Origin: Actinomycetes bacterium
GTDB lineage: Bacteria; Actinomycetota; Acidimicrobiia; Acidimicrobiales; RAAP-2
DNA: 8,617 nucleotides
Direction of reading: 5' to 3'
NCBI GenBank assembly: GCA_021787255.1
Contig: JAJYMD010000119.1
Coordinates: 1-8,617 of the forward strand
A program made the position numbers and the translations under genes. The notes beneath the pieces are model-generated. The model was not told the DNA's origin, did no database searches, and saw nothing but the letters and a program-made list of their open reading frames with translations. This document shows positions 1 to 5,804 of the stretch, piece after piece (the stretch's first letter is position 1; every line of letters begins with the position of its first letter).

Positions 1-2
1 CT

Positions 3-1307
3 CTCCTCTTCCCCGGGCTCCCGCCCGACCTCTCGCAGCGGCACACGAACTGCCGCTTCCACCCGCGGTGCCAATTCGCGACCGACCGATGCCGGGAGGA
101 GGAGCCTCCGCTCACCGAGGCGACGGACCCGGGTCTGAACGGCGGAGCGCCACACCGGTTCGCCTGCTTCCACCCCGTGAACGTCGAGCACCGGTCGGTC
201 GCCGTGGAGGTGCGGAGCACCAGGGAAGAGGAGAGCGCCTTCCTCGCCGCCCGTGCGGCCGAGCTCGAGCAACGTCCTGAGCTGCTCGGAACCGACGAGC
301 TCGTAAAGGAGTTCCCGGTCATGAAGGGGGGCGTGTTCCGGCGCAAGGTGGGCACCGTGAAAGCCGTGACCAAGGTCTCCTTCAGCATCAAGAAGGGCGA
401 AGTGTACGGCCTCGTCGGCGAGTCCGGTTGCGGGAAGACGACCGTGGGCCGGCTCGTGGTCGCGCTCGAGCGCGCGAGCGCGGGCAAGATCCGCTTCGAG
501 GGCCAGGAGGTCCAGGAACTGCGCGGGACCGCGCTCCGCCGGCTCCGGCGGGACGTCCAGCTCATGTTCCAGGACCCCTACGCCTCGCTGGACCCCCGGA
601 TGCGGGTCGGCACGATCGTCCGCGAGCCGCTCAAGGTGCAGCGGGTCGGGACGCCCGCCGAGCAGCGCAGGCGCGTCCTCGAGCTGATGGACGAGGTGGG
701 GCTGAGCCGCACCTCGATCGACCGCTACCCTCACGAGTTCTCCGGCGGCCAGCGCCAGAGGATCGGCCTCGCCCGTGCGCTCGCGCTCGGCCCGAAGCTG
801 ATCGTCGCCGACGAACCGGTCTCCGCGCTCGACGTGTCGATCCAGGCCCAGATCCTGAACCTGATGAAGGACCTCCAGGACCGCCACGGGCTCACCCTCG
901 TGCTGATCTCCCACGACCTCGCCGTCGTGCGCTACATGGCCGACACGATCGGAGTGATGTACCTCGGCAAGCTCGTCGAAACGGGGCCGGCCCACGAGGT
1001 CTACGACCGGCCGGCGCACCACTACACGAGCGGCCTTCTCGACGCCGTCCCCGACGCCGACCCGGCGAAGGCGAGGGTCAAGGTCCGGGCGAAGGGCGTG
1101 CGAGGCGAGCTTCCCTCCGCGGTCGACCCGCCGTCGGGCTGCCGGTTCCGCACCCGCTGCCCGCGAGCCGAGGAGAAGTGCGCTCTCGAGGAGCCGCCCT
1201 TGCTGGACTTCGGCAACGGGCACACCGCGCTCTGCCACTTCCCCCTTCAGACCCCGGTCTCCGTCAGGGTACCGGCGGCGCCGGTCACGACGACGGCGAC
1301 TGTGTAG
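3..1307 (+). CDS. Tandem (fused) peptide-type ABC transporter ATP-binding protein, DppD-DppF/OppD-OppF-like, 5' partial
   Basis: This is the energy-supplying subunit of an oligopeptide/dipeptide/nickel-family importer, acting on the cytoplasmic face of the membrane. The frame is open from base 3. Bases 3-176 encode the C-terminal tail of a first ATPase of this family, with a C-x5-C-x6-C motif (codons from 51) and a later Cys at 165. The frame continues without a stop into a complete second ATPase. Counting residues from the GTG at 177, that half shows Walker A GESGCGKTT (81-89), Q-loop FQDPYASLDP (131-140), signature SGGQR (189-193), Walker B LIVADEP (208-214), SALD D-loop (216-219) and switch His246. 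An oligopeptide-type C-terminal region follows, with Cys322, Cys328, Cys335 and Cys353. An Ala/Glu/Arg-rich linker of about 40 residues joins the halves. A GTG start at 177 lacks a Shine-Dalgarno sequence, and no stop precedes it, so a fusion is preferred. It converges with the permease operon, 5 nt apart. The N-terminal ABC domain is outside the window. Confidence 0.9.
   Translation, partial: LLFPGLPPDLSQRHTNCRFHPRCQFATDRCREEEPPLTEATDPGLNGGAPHRFACFHPVNVEHRSVAVEVRSTREEESAFLAARAAELEQRPELLGTDELVKEFPVMKGGVFRRKVGTVKAVTKVSFSIKKGEVYGLVGESGCGKTTVGRLVVALERASAGKIRFEGQEVQELRGTALRRLRRDVQLMFQDPYASLDPRMRVGTIVREPLKVQRVGTPAEQRRRVLELMDEVGLSRTSIDRYPHEFSGGQRQRIGLARALALGPKLIVADEPVSALDVSIQAQILNLMKDLQDRHGLTLVLISHDLAVVRYMADTIGVMYLGKLVETGPAHEVYDRPAHHYTSGLLDAVPDADPAKARVKVRAKGVRGELPSAVDPPSGCRFRTRCPRAEEKCALEEPPLLDFGNGHTALCHFPLQTPVSVRVPAAPVTTTATV
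1271..1285. terminator. Perfect GC hairpin at the convergent 3' ends (possible bidirectional terminator)
   Basis: ACCGGC (1271-1276) and GCCGGT (1280-1285) form a perfect 6-bp stem with a 3-nt loop. It lies inside the last codons of the ATPase gene, 20 nt before its stop, and about 28 nt past the permease stop on the minus strand. It has no T-run, so intrinsic termination is uncertain. It is the only clear stem near the 5-nt gap between the two converging genes. Confidence 0.3.
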
Positions 1308-1312
1308 CACAC

Positions 1313-2359
1313 TCAGCGTCGCTGGGTCCGCACCTCGAGCGCGTCACGCAGTGCATCTCCGATGAAGTTGAACGCCACGACCACGAGGATGATGAGGACG
1401 CCAGCCGGGTAGAGCTCCCACCACCAGCCGTTGCCGGCGGCGTTCACGCCGTTCGAGAGCATCGTGCCCCAGTCCGTCCCCGGGGCCGGAATGCCGAAGC
1501 CGAGGAACCCGAGCGCCGCGAGGATGAGGATCGATGTGGCGACTTGGAACGTCGCGAACACCACGATGGTCCCGACTGCGTTCGGGATGATGTGGCGTCC
1601 GATGATCCGCCCTCCCCTGCCGCCCATCGCGCGCACGGCCTGCACGTACTCACGCGTCCGGAGGGTCAGCGTCTCGCCGCGCACGAGGCGCGCAGGGACG
1701 AGCCAGCTGACGCCGGCGATGACGAAGATGAGCAGCGGCTCGGAGCTGTGGAAGATCGTCACGAGCGCGATCAGCAGGAAGAGGACCGGGATCGAGAGCA
1801 CGACGTCCACGATGCGCATCATGAGCGCGTCCAGCCACCGGCCGAAGAACCCGGCGACGGCGCCGTACACGACACCGACGACCGTCGCGACGAGCGCCGA
1901 GAGCAGGCCCACGGTGAGCGAGGCCTGACCGCCGTACATGAGCCGCCCGAGGACGTCGAAGCCGGTCTGTGTGGTGCCGAGCGGGAACTTCCCTGTCGAC
2001 CCCGGAGGAGCGTTCTCCGGGTTCAGCAGGGCGAGCTCCTGGTTCGTCTGGTTGGTGTGGTAGACGAGGGGTCCGACCCAGCAGAACAGGACGATGAGGA
2101 CGAGGAACGCGAGGCTTACGATCGCGAGCTTGTGCTCGACGAACACCCGCAGGATCTGCCGGACGAGGCCACCAGTCGAGCGCGCCTCGCCACCCTCGGG
2201 AGGTCGCTGAGCTCCGGGAGCGCCGGCGACGCTCGGTGCCTCCGAGACCGCGGGCTGATCGGGGACGACGAGCTCGTACCCGACGCGAACAGGGGCGAGC
2301 GAGCCTGTCGCGCCCGGCCCGGGCCCAGGGGCGCTCCCCAACGGATCCGTCTCGGTCAA
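1313..2359 (-). CDS. DppC/OppC-like ABC transporter permease (peptide/nickel family)
   Basis: This is an inner-membrane channel subunit that pairs with the DppB-like permease. I chose the TTG start at 2359 because it overlaps the upstream permease stop as TTGA and has GGAGGG five nt upstream; the frame stays open further upstream, but only as antisense shadow. The 348-residue product has a Pro/Ala/Gly-rich, partly acidic cytosolic extension (about 1-65), longer than usual for DppC proteins. Next come a first membrane segment (about 78-101) and the family motif FPLGTTQTGFDVLGRLMYGG (125-144). Further membrane segments lie near 147-171, 183-203, 206-224, 261-285 and 317-337. The EAA coupling loop that contacts the ATPase spans about 237-261, with Gly246 and Pro259. 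It is translationally coupled to the DppB-like gene. The substrate cannot be read from the sequence. Confidence 0.93.
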   Translation of the reverse strand: MTETDPLGSAPGPGPGATGSLAPVRVGYELVVPDQPAVSEAPSVAGAPGAQRPPEGGEARSTGGLVRQILRVFVEHKLAIVSLAFLVLIVLFCWVGPLVYHTNQTNQELALLNPENAPPGSTGKFPLGTTQTGFDVLGRLMYGGQASLTVGLLSALVATVVGVVYGAVAGFFGRWLDALMMRIVDVVLSIPVLFLLIALVTIFHSSEPLLIFVIAGVSWLVPARLVRGETLTLRTREYVQAVRAMGGRGGRIIGRHIIPNAVGTIVVFATFQVATSILILAALGFLGFGIPAPGTDWGTMLSNGVNAAGNGWWWELYPAGVLIILVVVAFNFIGDALRDALEVRTQRR

Positions 2360-3312
2360 AACGACCCTCCGTAGCGGATCCGAGGGTCGACGATGACGTA
2401 CAGGATATCGGCTGCGAGCGACCCGATGACGGTCGCCACCGTGATCACGAGCGTCGTCCCGAGCACCGTCGGGATGTCCGCGTTCTCGGCGGCCGTCACG
2501 GTCAGCAAGCCCATCCCCGGATAGTTGAAGACGGTCTCGACGATGACCGCGCCGCTCACGATCCCCGGGAGGGACAAGCCGAGCAGCGTGATGATGGGGA
2601 TCAGCGCGTTGCGCAGCGCGTGCCCGTAGAGCACTCGTCGGCCGCTCGCCCCCTTGGCCCTCGCCGTTCGGATGTAGTCCTCCGCCATCGCGTCGAGCAG
2701 CGAAGAGCGCATGTAGCGACTGAACCCTGCGATCGTGAGAGCCGCAAGCGTCACCACCGGGAGGATGAAGCCCTTGGGGTCGGTCCACACTGCGAACGGC
2801 GATGCGTTCGAGGGGGGCGAGACCGGGAGCAGCTTCGCGTCGAACGAGAACCAGATGATGAGCAGCGTGGCCAAGAAGAACGACGGCATCGCATAGAGGA
2901 CGAAGGCGAGCCCGGTGAGCGCGTAGTCGCTCGGCTTGTTCTTCTTCACCACCTGGATCACCCCGAGGGGGATCGCGACCACGAGAGCGAGGACCGTCGA
3001 GGTCCCGACGAGGACGAGCGTCTTCGGCAGGCGGGTCGCGATGACGTCCCACACGGGCTCCGTGAACTTGTACGAGTAGCCCAGGTGCAGGAGCGGCAGT
3101 CCGATCAGGTAGTGCCAGAACTGCACCCACAGGGGCTGTGTGAGCCCATTCGCGTGGTTGAATTCACGGATGAGCCGGGGCGTCGACTTCGGGCCCAGCA
3201 CCGCCTTCGCCTCGCCACCGGGGATCAGGCGCGACAGCAGGAACACGATGATGATGACGCCGAGGACGACGACGATCGCCTGGAGGAAGCGGCGGACCAG
3301 GTAGCCGGTCAT
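2356..3312 (-). CDS. DppB/OppB-like ABC transporter permease (peptide/nickel family)
   Basis: This is an inner-membrane permease subunit of the importer. The 318-residue product begins MTGYLVRRFLQAIVVVLGV, a typical DppB N-terminus leading into the first membrane helix (about 9-29). A large external segment follows, with the family pattern GYSYKFTEPVWDVIATRLPK (78-97). Further helices lie at about 99-121, 130-156, 182-198, 235-260 and 284-307. The EAA coupling loop for the ATPase is at about 212-242 (DYIRTARAKGASGRR onward), and the end VDPRIRYG is typical. I chose the ATG at 3312 over an adjacent in-frame TTG at 3315, because the GAGG at 3320-3317 sits only 2 nt from the TTG. It lies 264 nt downstream of the binding-protein gene and overlaps the DppC-like gene by 4 nt, so the three are probably one operon. 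Confidence 0.94.
   Translation of the reverse strand: MTGYLVRRFLQAIVVVLGVIIIVFLLSRLIPGGEAKAVLGPKSTPRLIREFNHANGLTQPLWVQFWHYLIGLPLLHLGYSYKFTEPVWDVIATRLPKTLVLVGTSTVLALVVAIPLGVIQVVKKNKPSDYALTGLAFVLYAMPSFFLATLLIIWFSFDAKLLPVSPPSNASPFAVWTDPKGFILPVVTLAALTIAGFSRYMRSSLLDAMAEDYIRTARAKGASGRRVLYGHALRNALIPIITLLGLSLPGIVSGAVIVETVFNYPGMGLLTVTAAENADIPTVLGTTLVITVATVIGSLAADILYVIVDPRIRYGGSF
2365..2370 (-). promoter_or_regulatory. Ribosome binding site that fixes the TTG start of the DppC-like gene
   Basis: GGAGGG on the minus strand lies 5 nt before the TTG at 2359-2357. The site sits within the last codons of the DppB-like gene (Gly-Gly-Ser-Phe) and supports a TTGA stop/start overlap with translational coupling. 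Confidence 0.75.
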
Positions 3313-3539
3313 CAAACCTCAATCTAATCCGGCACGATCTTTCGCACGGTCGCGTCGCCGCTCGGCCGACCGATGCACCCGGTCACAATCAGTGGTATGC
3401 CTTCCACCTGTCGGACCCCAGCAGCGGGCCTGCCCGGTTCAGCCGGACGTCACTGCGTGAAGCCCGACCGTCGCGGCACCCTCCGACACCGGGGGCGGAC
3501 CGGGCGCCCGCCGAGGGGGCAAGAACCCGGCCCGTCCCC

Positions 3540-3561
3540 GTCGCGCCGCGTCGAGCGCGAC
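3540..3561 (-). terminator. Stem-loop after the binding-protein gene (partial terminator or mRNA-stabilising hairpin)
   Basis: GTCGCGC (3540-3546) and GCGCGAC (3555-3561) form a perfect 7-bp inverted repeat with an 8-nt spacer. It begins 15 nt past the binding-protein stop. An alternative 6-bp stem, GCGTCG/CGACGC, overlaps it. No U-run follows. In binding-protein/permease operons such hairpins often lower or protect transcript ends so that the binding protein exceeds the permeases; that role is inferred. I see nothing else convincing in the rest of this gap (3313-3576). Confidence 0.4.
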
Positions 3562-3576
3562 GCCGGTTCGGCCAGA

Positions 3577-5511
3577 TCACGTCCAGTGGAATGTGGCCGG
3601 TGTCAGCGTGTCGAGCGGGTCCATCGGAGCGACGCCCTTCAGATGCTTGTGGACCTCGTACAGCCGGACCCCGGTGTTCTGGAAGACGTAGGGGAGGTGC
3701 TTCTCCTCCCAGTTCTCGTACTTGAACAGGTTTGTGGTCCCCGTCTCGGTCTTGACGATGAGCTGTGTGCTCGTCTTTGTCTGCCACAGGCCGGCGTTCG
3801 AGCTCGCGTGCGCCGCGAGGAGCTCTGTGCCAGAGGGGTAGATGTCCGGCGAGTACAGCCACGCGCCCCAGTCGTTCAGCTCCCACTTGCAACCCTTCGG
3901 GCACGGCGTCGCCTCGGCATAGACCGTGTTGAACGTCGCGGACGACAGGTTCAGACGGATCCCCGCCTCCGACGCGGCAGCCGCGTACGTCGTGTCCATG
4001 ATCTTGAGGTTCGAGGGCTCGGTCGAGTACACGAGTGTGAACTCGAGCTTCGCACCCTTCTTGATCCCCTTCCCGCACTCGCCGACGCCGGCTCCGGGCC
4101 TCTTGCAGGTGTCCACGCCGCCGGCCACGACCTGCCAGCCATGGGACCTCAAGAGCGCCTTCGCGGCCGAGACGCTGTAGGGGTACGGGTTCACCAGCGC
4201 TGTCTTGGACAGGAACGGGGACTTCAGTTCGTCCGGGATCATCCCGTAGTCCGGCGTGCCGTAATTCTTGTCGACCTTCTTGATGAGCAGTGTCTGGTTC
4301 ATGAGGTGCTGCATGGCCTGACGGAAGTACAGCTGGCTGAAGATCGGTCCCGCGTTCCCTGTGTCACCGGTCGACTTGAAGTTGTAGGGGAAGTATGTGA
4401 TCTGCCATGTCGCGGAGGGCGCCAGTGTGTATGTGGCCGCGAGACGCGGGTTGTTCGGACCGGGCACGGGGAGGTGCCCCGGCGTGCCGGCCTTCTTCGC
4501 CGGCACCGTGATCTCTGTCGTGCCGAGGTGCCCGACGTCGAGTGTGCCGGCCGCGAGCGCGTCGAACATCGCCGATGTCGACGTGTACGCCTTGTCGATG
4601 TACTCCTTGATCTTCGGCTTGTTCGGGCCCGAGTACTTCGAGTTCGGCACCATCGTGAAGTCGACTGTCGGGGTGAACGACGACAGCCGCCACGGGCCGT
4701 CGACGACGCCCCAGATCTTGCTCGTCGCGTAGGTCGGGAAGGCGTTGATCGTCTTCTTCGGGTTTGTCGGATCGAACCCGGACTGCTCCGACAGGAAATC
4801 GTAAACTGCCTTGCACTTGGCGGCGTTGGGCCCCTTCGGTGTGGTCGTCGAGAACGGTGCCTTGGCACAGCCTGCCGACCCGGGAGCCGCCTTGAGCGAA
4901 GTCACTGTCCATGCGAGCGGCAACGGAGTGATCGTGGACAGCTCGTTGTAGAGGAACCAGTGCGGGTTCATCGACATCTTCATTGTGAACTGGATCGTCG
5001 TCGGGCTCGTGATCTCGATCGACTTCACGCTTGTCGGCAACGAGAGCCCCCCTGAGAACCATGCGGCATAGGATGTGGGCTTCTGGTGCCACATGTTCAT
5101 CCAGAAGAGGACGTCTGTGGCGTCGACCTTCTCTGTGTCCGACCACTTGTAGCTCTTGAGGGTGATGGTGATGGTCCTGTCCCCGTTCGAGAACTTCGGC
5201 AGGTCGGCGAGCGAGAGCCTCGTGTTCAATGTGATCGAGTCGTGGCTTCCGAACATGTAGAGCGGCCGGTACATGTAGTACTGGAAGTAGTCGATGTTCG
5301 CCACGGCGAAGTGTGTGAGCGCCATGAAGGGAAAGATGTAGTTCGGCGGGGAGCCTGTCTGACCTGCGTCGACGACGACTGTCTTTGTCACCGCCGCTCC
5401 GGCCGAGGACGCCGAGACCGAGATCGCGACGGCCCCCACGGCGACCATGGCGAGGCTCGCCACGGCGGTGCCGAACAGTCGCGTGACCTGGAGGCGTTTC
5501 CGCATACCCAT
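3577..5511 (-). CDS. ABC transporter substrate-binding protein, family 5 (SBP_bac_5, DppA/OppA-like)
   Basis: This is the extracytoplasmic solute receptor of the peptide/nickel-type importer. I chose the ATG at 5511 because AAAGGAG lies 8 nt upstream; a second ATG at 5505 is too far from it. The 644-residue protein starts with a Sec-type signal peptide: basic MGMRKRLQVTR, a hydrophobic core (about 12-34), and a likely cut after SSAGA (35-39). There is no lipobox cysteine, which is unusual for a Gram-positive binding protein. Family-5 features include a YRPLYMFG segment (81-88), a KWSDTEKVDATDVLFWMN-type stretch (122-139, 'W-x-D-x3-v-x-A-x-DV'), WRLSSF (274-279) and FRQAMQHLMNQ (396-406). Six cysteines form three close pairs (215/233, 469/479, 537/541), possibly disulfides. 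By hand count, about 31 of about 67 threonines use ACA, far more than in neighbouring genes. At 644 residues it is somewhat long for the family. Confidence 0.93.
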   Translation of the reverse strand: MGMRKRLQVTRLFGTAVASLAMVAVGAVAISVSASSAGAAVTKTVVVDAGQTGSPPNYIFPFMALTHFAVANIDYFQYYMYRPLYMFGSHDSITLNTRLSLADLPKFSNGDRTITITLKSYKWSDTEKVDATDVLFWMNMWHQKPTSYAAWFSGGLSLPTSVKSIEITSPTTIQFTMKMSMNPHWFLYNELSTITPLPLAWTVTSLKAAPGSAGCAKAPFSTTTPKGPNAAKCKAVYDFLSEQSGFDPTNPKKTINAFPTYATSKIWGVVDGPWRLSSFTPTVDFTMVPNSKYSGPNKPKIKEYIDKAYTSTSAMFDALAAGTLDVGHLGTTEITVPAKKAGTPGHLPVPGPNNPRLAATYTLAPSATWQITYFPYNFKSTGDTGNAGPIFSQLYFRQAMQHLMNQTLLIKKVDKNYGTPDYGMIPDELKSPFLSKTALVNPYPYSVSAAKALLRSHGWQVVAGGVDTCKRPGAGVGECGKGIKKGAKLEFTLVYSTEPSNLKIMDTTYAAAASEAGIRLNLSSATFNTVYAEATPCPKGCKWELNDWGAWLYSPDIYPSGTELLAAHASSNAGLWQTKTSTQLIVKTETGTTNLFKYENWEEKHLPYVFQNTGVRLYEVHKHLKGVAPMDPLDTLTPATFHWT

Positions 5512-5519
5512 TGGCTCAG

Positions 5520-5526
5520 CTCCTTT
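5520..5526 (-). promoter_or_regulatory. Ribosome binding site of the binding-protein gene
   Basis: AAAGGAG on the minus strand lies 8 nt before the ATG at 5511. It favours that ATG over the second in-frame ATG at 5505, which would be 14 nt away. Confidence 0.8.
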
Positions 5527-5529
5527 ACT

Positions 5530-5561
5530 CTCTTTCTTCTCTCACGACTCTTTCTTCTCTC
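5530..5561 (-). repeat. Two exact 14-bp purine-rich repeats in the binding-protein leader
   Basis: CTCTTTCTTCTCTC occurs at 5530-5543 and again at 5548-5561 on the plus strand, with an 18-bp period. In the mRNA this is GAGAGAAGAAAGAG twice, just upstream of the AAAGGAG ribosome site. The purine-rich, A-containing tract stands out from the surrounding GC-rich DNA. It may keep the start region unstructured, serve as a standby ribosome site, or bind a regulator; none of these is shown. Confidence 0.7.
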
Positions 5562-5584
5562 CGACTTGGCGCGATCTAGCGGTT

Positions 5585-5644
5585 CCCCGGGCGGCGCATC
5601 GGTCGCGTCCCGGCCGCACCGGTCGGTGTCTCCGGGGTGCCCCG
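5585..5644 (-). promoter_or_regulatory. Leader segment with two mutually exclusive GC stems
   Basis: On the plus strand, CCGGGG (5632-5637) can pair with CCCCGG (5585-5590), enclosing a smaller inner stem. The same bases can instead pair with the adjacent CCCCG (5640-5644) to make a short local hairpin. Such competing pairings are the layout of attenuators and riboswitch-like switches, but this is GC-rich DNA, chance pairings are common, and I recognise no known riboswitch. Confidence 0.2.
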
Positions 5645-5704
5645 AAGGAGCTCCCAACGAATTCTGCGGAACTGCAACCCGGCATGCCGCCGAACATTCA
5701 TGAC

Positions 5705-5733
5705 ACCGTAACACCAGTCCCAACGATCCGCAA
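5705..5733 (-). promoter_or_regulatory. Candidate promoter of the binding-protein/permease operon
   Basis: On the minus strand, TTGCGG (5733-5728) is followed by a 17-nt spacer and TACGGT (5710-5705), which fits the TAnnnT -10 pattern of GC-rich actinobacteria. The three bases before it, TGT, make an extended -10. Transcription would begin near 5697, giving a leader of about 185 nt before the binding-protein ATG. The spacing and the two boxes are as expected for a housekeeping sigma factor; use is not proven. Confidence 0.5.
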
Positions 5734-5760
5734 CCCCTGGGCGATATAGGAGCACCGCCG

Positions 5761-5793
5761 GCTGCGTGGATGCAGCACCTCTTCCAACGCAGC
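5761..5793 (-). terminator. Inverted repeat just past the DUF2505 gene (weak terminator candidate)
   Basis: GCTGCGT (5761-5767) and ACGCAGC (5787-5793) form a perfect 7-bp inverted repeat with a 19-nt spacer, starting 11 nt past the DUF2505 stop on the minus strand. Competing stems (GCTGC/GCAGC at 5761-5776; TGCAGC/GCTGCA) use the same bases. No U-run follows. It could separate this gene from the downstream operon promoter. Confidence 0.3.
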
Positions 5794-5804
5794 TGCAGGA
5801 CGCG

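Noticed and set aside
305..323. AAAGGAG followed 9 nt later by ATG (321) as a separate start for the second ATPase
   Set aside because: Starting there would remove the first beta-strand of the ABC domain (the LVKEFPV segment), and no stop ends the upstream frame. The match is probably coincidental codon content.
428..2374. 648-codon open frame on the plus strand
   Set aside because: It overlaps the ATPase in another frame and is then antisense to the DppC-like permease. The translation is Arg/Pro/Ala-rich low complexity with no motif, as expected of a GC-rich shadow frame.
2360..3130. Upstream extension of the DppC-like frame to 605 codons
   Set aside because: This part lies within the DppB-like gene in a different frame and reads as charged low-complexity sequence. 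The TTG at 2359 with a strong GGAGGG site explains the real start.
3373..5055. 560-codon open frame antisense to the binding-protein gene
   Set aside because: It is Arg/Val/Leu-rich with no domain, and it exists because GC-rich codons in the real gene leave few stops on the other strand. The sense frame has clear family-5 features.
5395..5511. Tat signal on the binding protein
   Set aside because: The basic region is MGMRKRLQVTR without a twin-arginine pair; it fits Sec export.
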